A stretch of DNA of 64,000 nucleotides, from the NCBI GenBank assembly GCA_002286715.1, contig NSJX01000014.1:321086-385085 (forward strand). Direction: 5' to 3'. This stretch comes from Dentipellis sp. KUC8613. Its lineage: Eukaryota; Basidiomycota; Agaricomycetes; Russulales; Hericiaceae. Both the position numbers and the translations under genes were made by a program. The notes under the pieces were generated by a model. The model searched no databases. It saw only the letters and a list, made by a program, of their open reading frames with translations, and was not told the origin of the DNA. How positions within the stretch are numbered: the first letter of the stretch is position 1; every line of letters starts with the position of its first letter. Positions 26,143 through 36,216 of the stretch are shown one piece after another.

Positions 26143-26932
26143 ATGTCTGGCCCCGTCACCGAGATTGTCACTTTCCCGCCTACCGAGGCGTACGCCAAAG
26201 ACCCCGTCGGCACCTTCGCCCCCCTCAGCGATGTCTTTGCCAAGGCCCCTGGTTTCATCAGGTGACACTCATCGCTAGTCCCGAATTCAGAACGTGCGCC
26301 ATACTAACGACCAATCGCGCAGCGTGTACCACGGCGTCGACTTTGAGGACAAGTCCGCCGCGTTTGCTTTCATCCGTGCGTCCCCCCTTCCGCCTCCTTC
26401 ATCATGTTGCATTCTCACTCCCCCACGTGCGCAGAATGGGCCAAGATCGAGGACCACACCGCCTTCACCAACTCGCCCGGCTTCCCCGAGCTGCAGGCCG
26501 CCTTCAAGGCGATCACGCCCGGCGTGACCAGGGTGATCCACGTCAACGTCGGCGCGAGCCTCCTCGACGCGCTCACCGCGCCCTTCACCGAGTTCAGCAC
26601 GATGGTGCTCAAGGCGGGGCACACGCAGGATCAGGTGACCAAGCCTATCGATGCGCTGTGCGCCGTGCCGTCGCCGGCGAAGGGCAGGGTCTGGAACTGG
26701 ACCGTCGAGGACCCGAAGGAGCTTGTGCTGTTCGTCGGGTGGCCTTCCCATGAGGTACGGGCGCGCTTGTATCTGGTGGTGCAGGAAGGGATGCTGACCC
26801 CGTGGATTTTGGCAGATTCACTTGCAGACGAGGGACAACGGCCCCCCGGAGGTCTTGCAGGTCATCGGGGAGCTGGTGCAGCGTCTCGATATCAAGGTTG
26901 CCAACGTCCAGCTGGCTCACTTCGGGAACTAA
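26143..26932 (+). CDS. Dimeric alpha/beta-barrel (ABM-like) small protein, copy 2
   Basis: This is the second of three tandem paralogues, about 200 residues. The start MSGPVTEIVTFPPTEAYAKD is followed by PVGTFAPLSDVFAKAPGF. After an intron come SVYHGVDFEDKSAAFAF and then WAKIEDHTAFTNSPGFPEL, a typical ABM-fold strand-helix pattern. The second half has FTEFSTMVLKAGHTQDQ, DALCAVPSPAKGRVWNWTV and LVLFVGWPSHE, and the end is QLAHFGN. Three introns interrupt the coding part, and one appears to lie in the 5' UTR, in the same place as in copy 3. Strong TATA boxes suggest inducible high expression, which is inference. Confidence 0.83.
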
Positions 26933-27511
26933 AGCATCATTGTTAAATCAAGTCTAGAGAAATAGGGAAATAGAAACGTCGTGTATGTACAGTATATATT
27001 TTATGATCGTGTTCTGTCGTTGCTCTTATTCGTTTGAGTAGCTACGCGCGGAGCACTGCATGACAACCCCCGATGACTATTGCGATTTTGTATATATGCT
27101 TATCAGCAGGCTTTGGCCTCCCAATCGATAGCTCTATGATTTGTTCTAGCAACGTCAACGGCAAGCACCGAGAATACCTTGGAGTTCTAAGAAAGCACCG
27201 GCTCGTGCGCATATAAGACTTATGGGTGCATGTTTAAAGGCCGGTGGCTGGCACGAGGGCGCACTTCATGCAGCCGATTTCAAGAGTTCTCGATGCTGAT
27301 CAGAAGCTGGCTTGCTCATCGTGAGCTGCGCTACGCTAAGTGCATTTGAAATTTTTGCCTTCAAACCAATTAGTCACTGCGGACCGCAGAGGGGTCGCTA
27401 CAAGTATATCACTTCCAAGTATTTCGCGAACACACCTTCGGTGCTGACAGATGACATTGCTTACGACGCAGATTGGTTCTATCTTCACTGTACTTCTGGG
27501 AGAGAAGATGG
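26933..27511. other. Intergenic
   Basis: This is the 3' end of copy 2 and the upstream region of copy 3. No other feature is supported. Confidence 0.4.
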
Positions 27512-27517
27512 TATAAA
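27512..27517 (+). promoter_or_regulatory. TATA box of barrel gene 3
   Basis: GGTATAAATACC closely matches the TATA context of copy 2. A 5'-UTR intron (GGTAAGCAATTGG... to TTGCGCAG) ends eight bases before the ATG, parallel to copy 2. Confidence 0.6.
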
Positions 27518-27647
27518 TACCCTCCTGCTGGCAGTCTGGTCACGCCGTCGCTCATCCAGCAATTCCAACCAACTACGAAAGGTAAGCAATTGGCTATAGT
27601 ATAGATACGAACGCTTGTACTCACTGATTGCCTTGCGCAGATACACA

Positions 27648-28432
27648 ATGCCACGCCTTGTCACCGAATTCGTTACCTTTTCGACCACCGAGGCGTATAT
27701 CAAAGACCCTGTTGCTACATTCGCGCCCATTGGGGAAATTATGCACATGTTCCATGGCTTCATCAGGTCATGCTCACCGTCTATGGAGAATCATGCATTA
27801 CTCACGCTGCTTCTGCCGCGCAGCTTATACCACGGTGTGGACCACGACGATAAATCCACAGGCTACGCTTTCGCCCGTGCGTCTGAGCTAAACTCTTGAC
27901 CTGGATGACATCACTCATCCTCCCACACTGTAGAATGGGGAAGCATAGAAGACCACGTCGCCTTCACTAGGTCGCCCGAGTTCGTCGAGCAGCAGGCGGC
28001 GTTCAAGGATGCGCAGATCATCCCGACCAAGGTGACGCACGTCAAGGTCAGTGGCCAGAGCCTCGTCGACGCGCTTAGTGCGCGCGTCACCGAGATTGGT
28101 ATGCTGGTGCTCAAGGCGGGCAACACGGAGGCGCAGGCGGCCCCGCACATCGATGCGCTGTGTGCTGTGCCGACGCCTGCTACGGCGAAGGTCTGGGGCA
28201 GCACGGTAGAGAACCCGAGTGAGATTGTGCTTCTGATCGGCTGGCCTTCGTATGAAGTAGGAGGCCTTTATTGCTTCATCATCAGGAGTATCGGAGCGCT
28301 GACTTGTGGTGACAGAGCCACACCCAGCTAAGGGATAATAGCCCACCGGAGCTGAAGGCAGTCATCGGAGAGTTGGTGCAGCAGGTAGACGTGAAGATCG
28401 TGGCTGCCGAATTGATTCGCTTCGAAAAATGA
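27648..28432 (+). CDS. Dimeric alpha/beta-barrel (ABM-like) small protein, copy 3
   Basis: This is the third tandem paralogue, closest to copy 2. The start MPRLVTEFVTFSTTEAYIKD is followed by PVATFAPIGEIMHMFHGF, then LYHGVDHDDKSTGYAFA and WGSIEDHVAFTRSPEFVEQ. The second half has VTEIGMLVLKAGNTEAQ, DALCAVPTPATAKVWGSTV and IVLLIGWPSYE, and the protein ends ELIRFEK at the TGA at 28430-28432. Intron positions match copy 2. Function is as uncertain as for the other copies. The alternative to an enzyme is a stress-responsive barrel protein without catalysis. Confidence 0.83.
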
Positions 28433-28590
28433 AAGCTCCCGTGTACTATAAGAAGTCTAGCAGTGATCGTTATGTTCAAATTATCGTATGGGGATATTTT
28501 TCGTATCTTTGACCGAGAATTTGCGAGGAGCCGTACATATAGGGGGTAAAGAGAACGTGACCGATAGACTTCTTGTCAAGGTGTTGACAA

Positions 28591-28663
28591 GCCGTCGTGG
28601 CGCAATGGTTAGCGCATCACTTTCCTAAGGTGGGGGTTGGGGGTTCGACTCCCCCCGTCGGTA
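28591..28663 (+). tRNA. tRNA-Arg (anticodon CCU)
   Basis: A 73-nt cloverleaf can be folded by eye. The acceptor is GCCGTCG/CGTCGGT with a 1:72 G-U pair and a T-T mismatch at 5:68. The D arm is GCGC/GCGC with loop AATGGTTA. The anticodon stem is TCACT/GGTGG with loop TTCCTAA (CCT at 34-36). The T arm is GGGGG/CCCCC with loop TTCGACT, and the discriminator is A. A-box (TGGCGCAATGG) and B-box (GGTTCGACTCC) promoters are present. There is no intron. T-rich stretches after 28680 may end Pol III transcription. The flanks 28433-28590 and 28664-28959 hold nothing else. Confidence 0.85.
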
Positions 28664-28959
28664 GCAGGTTACCTGTCGGCTTAACTTTTAACTTTTGCTA
28701 TCATACCCTCAGCAGCAGACTTTCTGGAAAGTGAATTCGGCGTGCCACGCTTCGAGACATGTACAAATTCGCGCAGTCCAGGCGACCAAGACGTTTGTTT
28801 CTAGCCCGTCAATCTACCGTACCGCTGTAACGACGTAGAAAAGACAAAATAGATTATAATGCAATGCTCGACAGCGAGGCGAACCGGGAAGTTAAACAAA
28901 TGACCAAACCAGTGTTATGATACAGCAATGATCCACAGACAACTCATGTCCATCCACCT

Positions 28960-30046
28960 TTAATCGTTCTTCACCCTCTCATATCCGTCCTTCTGCGCCC
29001 CACCCCATCCAAACCATCCGCTCGAGCGTCTGGCACCACCGGCAGACGGTTGACCCTGGCTCCCCTCGGCGTCGCTCGGCACTTCGACCTCCTCAAATCC
29101 CCTCCCGCTGCGCTCCCGTAAATCCGACTCCGAGCTTGAGGTGCGTGCACGTCCAGTCGACAGCGCCGGAGAACCGACGTCATATCCCTCGACCTCCCCC
29201 GTCGACAGCGCAGCCAATTCAGCCTCGAGCTGCCTGCGGCGTTCCACCGCGGACTGCGACGACGACGAGACAACACGTGAGGGGCCGGAAGGCGGGGAGT
29301 GGAATGCCTGTTCGTCCGCACGAGCAGCTGCAGACGAGGCAGCCGGGGCCGGGGCCTGGCGCAGGAGCGCCGCGCCAGACGCAACGATTGCAGGGCCGTA
29401 CGTGCTCCAGAGACTGCCGAGCATCTGCGCGGGCCCGCTCACAGGATCCTGGAGGCTGGGTGGTGGGGCACTCGCTCCGCCTGCCTCTGTGCCTGCGCCT
29501 GAGACAGGGGGCTGGTTCTGCATGCCCGCAGCGACGGCCTCCCACAGCGTGCGTGCTTTCTCCTGCAGGAAGGCGTATGCACGGGAACGGAGCGAGGCCA
29601 TGGCCGCGTCGATGTTCGCCTCGTGCGCCGAGAGGAAGGGGGCCAGATGGACGCGATAAATGTAGGTTGATCCGGCCGTCTGCGGCAGGGCGAGGTACAG
29701 GAGGAAGAGCGTTTTTAAGGTGTGGTAAAAGGGGATCCTGTAGCACTCGTCAGCGTGAGGGCGACGTGGCGTGGAGAAAAGGGCGTGGAGAAAAGGGCGT
29801 ACCACGAGACGGTCCATTCAGCAACATACTCGACGCCGACTATGCAGCCGAGCACAGACCAGTACATAAGCCATCGCTCAAGGTCTTCCTCAGAGGCTGG
29901 GCGCTGTGAGAGTGTCTTGAAGGATGCGTAACCAGGGTAAATGAATGCAGTGATGGAACTGGTTCAGAGTAAGTCCTGGTGAACACGGTGCGGTCCTTGT
30001 GAGCTCAGACAAACCTGATGATGCGGGAAGTGAGATACAACAACAT
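28960..30046 (-). CDS. TB2/DP1/HVA22 (REEP/Yop1-like) ER membrane-shaping protein
   Basis: This ER protein uses hydrophobic hairpins to curve tubular membranes. The start at 30046 (MLLYLTSRIIS) joins across an intron to SITAFIYPGYASFKTLSQRP, the family signature, then EEDLERWLMYWSVLGCIVGV and EYVAEWTVSW. A further intron (GTACGCC...CTACAG) leads to IPFYHTLKTLFLLYLALPQT and GSTYIYRVHLAPFLSAHEAN. The last exon adds a long, probably disordered cytosolic tail rich in A, P and S, ending WGGAQKDGYERVKND. The long tail makes it closer in design to REEP1-4 types than to short Yop1. Confidence 0.9.
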
Positions 30047-30244
30047 CTGCGTCAAATATGGTAGTGCGTCGGCTTGTTGAGCTTCGAGCACAGGAGGTCA
30101 ACGCAGATGTAGCGGTCGTAGACAATTACAGCCAACAGCAAGGTGAATGTAGTGAAGAGGGAGGAAGAGAAGCTAAGTGAGATAGGCGCGCCTTGGTTGG
30201 CGAGAATATAAGCAAGAATGAGGCAGTATCGGTCAGGATCTCGA

Positions 30245-30264
30245 CGATGCGATGCGATGCGATG
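30245..30264. repeat. (CGATG)4 short tandem repeat
   Basis: Four perfect copies of a 5-nt unit lie in the intergenic stretch 30047-30611, upstream of the REEP-like gene. That stretch holds no other supported feature. Confidence 0.8.
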
Positions 30265-30611
30265 GATACTTGGATACACGTTGTGGGCGTTGTCGATGGG
30301 AGGAAAGATGCAGCAGAAGACGAGAGGAGACTCGCTGCAGGCGCGCACGAGGACGTAACCGGCTTACTTACTCTAAGCCTCGTGTTGCCTTTTCCGGCCC
30401 ACTTTCCGGCCAGCTGACAATAAACACTCTTCTACATTGACGTGTCTCTTCTGTCTCTTGACACGCCAGTCTACTCATAATTATCAGTATACGTGTTCCG
30501 CTGCGCAGGAGTGCTTGTGGAGGGCGCACTAGGAGACTCGTCTGATTGGTCCATGCGACCCGGCTCAGGTTAGGGTCCGAATTCTGCGGTGGCCATCGTG
30601 CTAGGAGGACT

Positions 30612-30869
30612 TCAGAGTTGAGAGAAACGGTCATGATATGGATCCAACCTCTTTGGACCGACACGATAGAACTTCTGATCGTTCTGCTCTACATCCTCTT
30701 GACTCACGGCCAACGACATAGGAACTTTACGCCAGGTGAGATCGCAGTCAATCTTGGGAGTGGTAGTACGCATGTGCCAGAATGTGGTCTCATGAGGGTC
30801 GAATGAATCGACGTGTGGATTGAGGTGGAAGGTCTCTTCCCATTTGCTGGTGAGTCTGTCACCTCGGAA
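30612..30869 (-). CDS. Orphan terminal exon (or relic) of an unidentified protein
   Basis: A minus-strand frame opens right after a good acceptor (TTGACAG) and runs 85 residues to a TGA at 30612-30614. It begins FRGDRLTSKWEETFHLNPHV and continues with DPHETTFWHMRTTTPKIDC and DLTWRKVPMSLAVSQEDVEQ. It ends RLDPYHDRFSQL. Composition and rhythm look like real protein, unlike the opposite strand. Upstream fragments that could be earlier exons (KPLHILCKIIQLLISELH near 31000-30950; KYQYGDLCRPIIGDIGIV near 31300) occur with stops between them, so the gene may be broken. I do not recognise the family. Confidence 0.4.
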   Translation of the reverse strand, partial: FRGDRLTSKWEETFHLNPHVDSFDPHETTFWHMRTTTPKIDCDLTWRKVPMSLAVSQEDVEQNDQKFYRVGPKRLDPYHDRFSQL

Positions 30870-31844
30870 CTGTCAATGAATGCATGATCTCCTCGGTTGT
30901 AGATTCTCAATGGTCCGTGTTCCTATGTGTGTAGATTCCTCATCGCGTTTTCTCCACATGCAACTCGGAAATAAGCAACTGGATTATTTTGCAAAGAATG
31001 TGGAGGGGCTTTTCAACAATTTCAACGCCTCTACCCTTGCGAGTTGTGGTCCACGACGAGATTGCGGTGAGTTGTGATGTGTGTTTTTATAGATGCGGGT
31101 CAATCTGCTGCGATGAACGTTCGACGTCGAGGTATGAATAGAAGCACGTCGAAATCTCGGCTGCTGTTCAAACGTTCACTCTCAGGTTCCTGCGGATTAT
31201 ATTCTACCTTGTGTTTGTTCAGGACCCGGAACTTTTTGAGAATGCCTTTCACAATACCGATGTCACCAATGATGGGTCGACACAAGTCGCCATATTGATA
31301 CTTCGGCAATACCGTTGTTTCTATTTAGCCCATGATTGTTGCTAACGCTCTTACACAGGTCTCGGCCCGAAGTTCGTCGCCCTGATGCGCTTTAAAGCCG
31401 AGGATATTCTTAATTGAATAGTGTTTCCTACTCTGGTGCCTTTCATTACTGCACGACGGCTTTGTGTCAAATCCGGAATACTTCGGAAATCGTTTCCGCC
31501 TTCCCAAGACCTGTCGCATTCCGCATTGGGTCACTCGCGACCCATTCACCACCGGGTCTCCCTCCTGCTACTGAGTACGCCGTCCAAGCTGGTCCCATAC
31601 AAGTCAGCTCCCATGATAGATGCGAACGTCGACCGCAATGATATGTCGCCGTAAGAATTCCGAAGAAATGGGGTCTTCGTCGGGTATGCTAAACCCGCTA
31701 TGCCGCTGCCTGACTTCCTCATAGATGGTAGCCTCCTGGAACACTTATAAGTGTGTCTGACTGCACGGAATTTCCCCACCCCCATCGTCCTCTGACCTTG
31801 GTCCACACCCTTCTACATTTACATTCACAGTCACTTCCAACACC
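30870..31844. other. Unresolved stretch with scattered coding-like fragments
   Basis: Both strands contain short protein-like segments (for example plus-strand DPELFENAFHNTDVTNDG at about 31224-31277, and minus-strand fragments noted in the neighbouring entry). I could not chain these into one gene. TTATAAGTG near 31748 is a possible TATA element for the gene at 31845. Confidence 0.3.
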
Positions 31845-34800
31845 ATGTGTCTTGGCAATCGCGCCGAAGTCTCTTCCATGTATGTCAACGGTCAGCTGCG
31901 CACTCTCTGGGAGAACTCCCAGCACTGTATCCGCAAGCACGCCGTCAAAGAGGAGAAGCCTGCTTCGCCCGAGCTGGAGTATGGCTTCGCGCTCGGTCGG
32001 TTCTACCTTGGCACGCAGAACCGATCGAATCCCGACTTCGATAACCTTTCTTTCTACGGTTCTTTCGAGTGCCCTCGTATCGAGTTCGCCTGCAACCATG
32101 AAGTCATCCTGTACCTCCAGTTCTCCGGCGGCCACTATCACCTCGACACCAACAAGACCACGCCGCGCTCCAAGACGTGAGTAGTTTGCTCTGTCTCAAT
32201 ACGTGTCCTTCTGATCATAAAATTGCATTAGGGAGACCAAGATCCTCCTCGCCGGTTGCCAGGTCGCCTTCCGCATCAACTTCTTGAACCGTGGCGTCAG
32301 TGGTGTTGCATGCCCCGAGATCGGCAATGCCAACGCATACGATTTGGACTTCATCGTGCTGGACATCGAATGTACGTCCAATGTCCCTCGTTCAAATTAT
32401 GAAGCTAACACAACTGTATCACGTTTAGCTGCATCGTTCTGCGATGACCTGTTCAAACCTTCAACTGCGATCTCTAAATATTCTTCGCCGTCTTCCAAAG
32501 ATCAGGACAACGTCGCTCTGAAGTACTATCTCCGCAGGTACCTCGACCTGTTGAAGAGGACCGGAAACCATGTCTTCTACACTCTGCCTGACTTCGACGA
32601 CCTATCTCGCGAGATAATAATCGACTACTCCGCCGATTCCAACGCAGCCCCTGTCGACATCGAAGGCATCACTGCTTCCCAGATGAATCATTATCTGAGC
32701 AGCTTGTGGTCGCAGGCTCTCAGCATCGCCGACTCGACTGCTTCTGCCGTTTCTGTAGACGAGGCTGTCTACCTGTTCGAGCATCGCGGCACATGGAAAG
32801 ACCAGACTGGCGAAGTCGAATTCCACGCCCTGTTCAACGCCCCCGAAGTGCGGCCTCTGTGCCGGCACGAGGTTGCCTTGTCGTTCAATATAAGGGAGGT
32901 CGTCTTCAAGACCGCGGGTCTCAAGTGAGTCACAATATCCTTTGCTACTGCTGAATATATAACCTAATGTATCTGTAGCGTACCAGAGTTCCCTGGTTGG
33001 AAAATCACATTCATTGTACAGACCGATCTTCAGCACGCGGTCTATGGCAAGAAGCTTCGGGTTGAGATCTCAAGTAAGTAGAGAGTCAAATCGTCTCATA
33101 ACGTTCGATCCTGATACCTCCTGTCAGCCGCACACTTCTCTGAGCAACTTTCTGTGTTCGCCGGAAATCATGTCCTTTACGATCGACTCCGCGACGCTCT
33201 CATCAATTACTTGTCCACGAAGTACCTGGCGATCTTCGAGGCCGTCCATCACTCCTTTATATTCGACTCCGATTTTGTCTTCGTGCCCCCTACTCCCGAA
33301 GTTGAGCAAGTCACCGACATCGGCTGTTGGTGCCCTAGCGGCTGCACACACAGTGACGCGAATGGCCACGTCTATTGGGGCCCTGCCATCGAGAAAATGG
33401 TCACGTACTCTGATGCCCTTCCGTACGACTTTGCCACCTCCGTCACTCAAGGCTCTATCAACAACCAGCTTTCTATCCTTTGGACGAGCGCATCGCAGCA
33501 GATCAGCGTCGCTAGGAATCGCCTGTCGAGTGTACATGCTCTCGCCGAGTATGCGTTCACATTCAAAGGCCGTGTCCTTTTCAGCGCGACGTTCAATGCG
33601 CCAGAGGTTCAACTCATTTGCACTCCGGGCTCTAAGAAGGCCGTCGTTCATTTCCATGTCAGAGAAGCGACGCTCAGGTCACTCGGCGTGGGCAGTGCAT
33701 ATGATGTTAGGTATGATTTTCGTTTTCATCTCAAGGCCTAGGATTAATAGATGTTGTATTCCCAGTGCTAAAGAGCACCATCTCTCTGATTACATGGTTG
33801 CCTTTGAAGTCGATCTACAGCTGCGCACCTGCTCGAAGGGCGACGAAGTTCCCAGTCTTCTCCATGATAGCCCCGTATATGCGGACTACCGCGAATATCA
33901 GCAGCTCGTGCTCGATTACTCAAGTAAGCGATTCCCTCGACCTTCTCGTCCTATCGATAACCGATCATGATTCACTTGTGACTGTGCAGCGGCCAGGTTG
34001 AGCAAGGTGACCGCCTCGCGCTCTACGAACACTGCAGACATTCTTTCCGAATTCGAGTTCAGGCAGGAGAAGCGTGATGCTCTCGTGCACTATCTCAAGA
34101 ACGAATATCTTCGTGCCTTGGTGTTGAATGGAAGCGACGTCCTGTATACGCTCCCCGTCACTCCAGCGAAATCCGACCCCCTCCATCTGACATCGCTCAC
34201 ATTCGAAGTACTTCCGATTCCTTACTCGGACAGCCAGAGGTACCGCGACGGCCTCCACGGCCGATACGACCGCAATGCAGTCGTGTTTGTTGGCATGGTT
34301 GAAGGCCGCCCGCTCCCCTTCCCCCTCACTTCTTCTGCTTACTGGATCTGCGCTGGGTTCAGCCCCGACATGCCATCGGGCACCGTCGTCCTTTCCCGCC
34401 GTGCTCTCCTCGAAGGCAAACTCCTTCCTTTGCTGTCCACTATCAACTCCAAGACCAGGCTCGTACCCTCGTTCTCGACTGTTGAGGGCGACAGGTGGAT
34501 TCTCGATCTGTCGACTTGGGCTGAACACCCGCATCTCAAGACGATCGACTGCCCCTTCAAATTGACGACGCATACGTTGTCGAATGCGCTAGAGTTCAAC
34601 TGGGATAAGTGGGAGCGATGGAGCTACGCTCACGGACAGGGCCATAGCGGCGTTGATGAGGGCTCTTATACTGTCACGAGTAAGCTCACCTATCCAAGCC
34701 TTCCATTCGATTCTCATGGCATGCTTTATAGCCGATACCTCGAACAAGCTCCTCATACCTACCGGTCTGGTAGGAGAGTCCTGCGATCTGGAACTCTCCG

Positions 34801-35703
34801 GTTCCGTGGCCTTGAAGCTCGAGTCCACAGTTGGTGTCAAAGCTGAGCATTGGCAGTAAGTACGCTCAGATTACGCATTTTGTAATTTATCTGACTCGCG
34901 TTTGCCACCAGGAGCGAAGCAGTTGCCAAGTGGACCGTGCCTATCCACTTGTCTTCGAACGGGGAATCTGGAATCAGTGTGCATGTTTCTTCCGACGACA
35001 TCATTCCAGACGTTGTATCTCAACCTGGCTCCCGACTTTCCGCGAACCACCCGTCTTTCGTTGATGCTCTGGCGGAGCTCAAGAAACATGTCTCCACTAT
35101 CAAGATCGATGCTCTTATCACAGAGCTCAGGACGACGCTTGAGGGCGTGTGGCAACATCTTTATACTGGCTCTGCTCGGAACGAGTCGGCCTTGGGAGCA
35201 AAGGGCACTCTCTGCGCACGTATGCCCGTCTTCACCAAGGGTGGCGACCTCATCCTGGAGCTTTTGCCATACTCTCCCGGTGCGACTGGCAGGCTGCAGA
35301 CGACCACAACATCGGCAAGTGTTGCAAGCAAAGTGCAAAATGGAAACGGCCGTGCATCCAATGGCACGACCAATGGGAGTCGTACGGTGTCCATCGAACT
35401 CAATACTAGTGCTACGTGGTCTCCTGAGACCAGCTATTCCCCCCTGCGTATGTGTTCCGCTGCCACGAGCCCGACAGTGATATCTCATGCGTCTTTTCAG
35501 CTTCTGCCATTCCTTCCGGTGTTATTGACGCCGTCAATACCTTGGGCAACGTTATAACGTATCCCTCTGCGACTCCGGTGACGAAGACGAAGAACAAGAC
35601 CGGTGGGGAGACGAACATCCTCGCCGCGAGCAAGATTGAGCCGCATCGTGTCGGCCGTGGAGGATACGCTGCTCGTGGTAACGGTCGTGGATATGTGCTG
35701 TAG
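31845..35703 (+). CDS. Large uncharacterised protein with three internal repeats
   Basis: About ten exons give a protein of roughly 1,120 residues from MCLGNRAEVSSMYVNGQLRT to ARGNGRGYVL, with no signal peptide or membrane segment. Two motif types recur three times. An IN-x-x-LS-x-LW-type helix appears as VNGQLRTLWENS (residue ~13), MNHYLSSLWSQA (~248) and INNQLSILWTSA (~466). About 45-60 residues later comes a beta-rich core: GSFECPRIEFACNHEV (~72), HALFNAPEVRPLCRHEV (~290) and SATFNAPEVQLICTPG (~508). A third shared segment is a helix such as RDALINYLSTKYLAIF and KRDALVHYLKNEYLRAL, followed by VLYTLP-like strands. The C-terminal third keeps the YL helix but has a divergent core. The tail is RG-rich. 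I do not recognise a named family. Residue numbers are estimates from exon lengths. Confidence 0.8.
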
Positions 35704-36216
35704 GTGTTGAGGGTGTTGACACTATGCTATGTGGTCATCGCCACGGACTCTGTCTCGCAAATATTTTTCTCCTAGTCAGCACACTTATCTAGTCGTTTTA
35801 TCTGTACCATAGCTGTCGATATGGACTCTCGCATTGCATCTAGCAACTAGTATCTTGCACGAATGGACACTGCGCGCCAGTGAGGGAAATTGAAGCTCCG
35901 CCCTGATCGTGAGAAGAAATAACGTAGAGGGCGGGACGTGACTGTCTTCGCTCTTCGTCCCCGACCACCACCATAGACACGCTGCAGGACTCGGAATCCG
36001 CTGAATTGTACATTTCCATGCCCACATCCTGTCCTTTCTGATGTAACGCTTACTTTTGCAATAGAGTTTGCAACGGATCCGTCCCGGTATCCCCTCGTTT
36101 CGTAGTCCGTACTTGTGAGCAGCGCTCGTCCACAGGCGACTCAGTCTCCGCGGCAGAGGGCCAGCACGAGTCTGCCAGGTGTCTCCTCTTCCTGAAGGCC
36201 CGCCCGCATTGGCTTG
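35704..36216. other. Intergenic, 5' of TFIIE-alpha
   Basis: There is no supported gene. The minus-strand open frame across it has no domain features. Confidence 0.4.

Noticed and set aside
26287..26751. Minus-strand open frame across barrel gene 2
   Set aside because: It is the antisense shadow of GC-rich exons. The plus strand carries the conserved paralogous protein.
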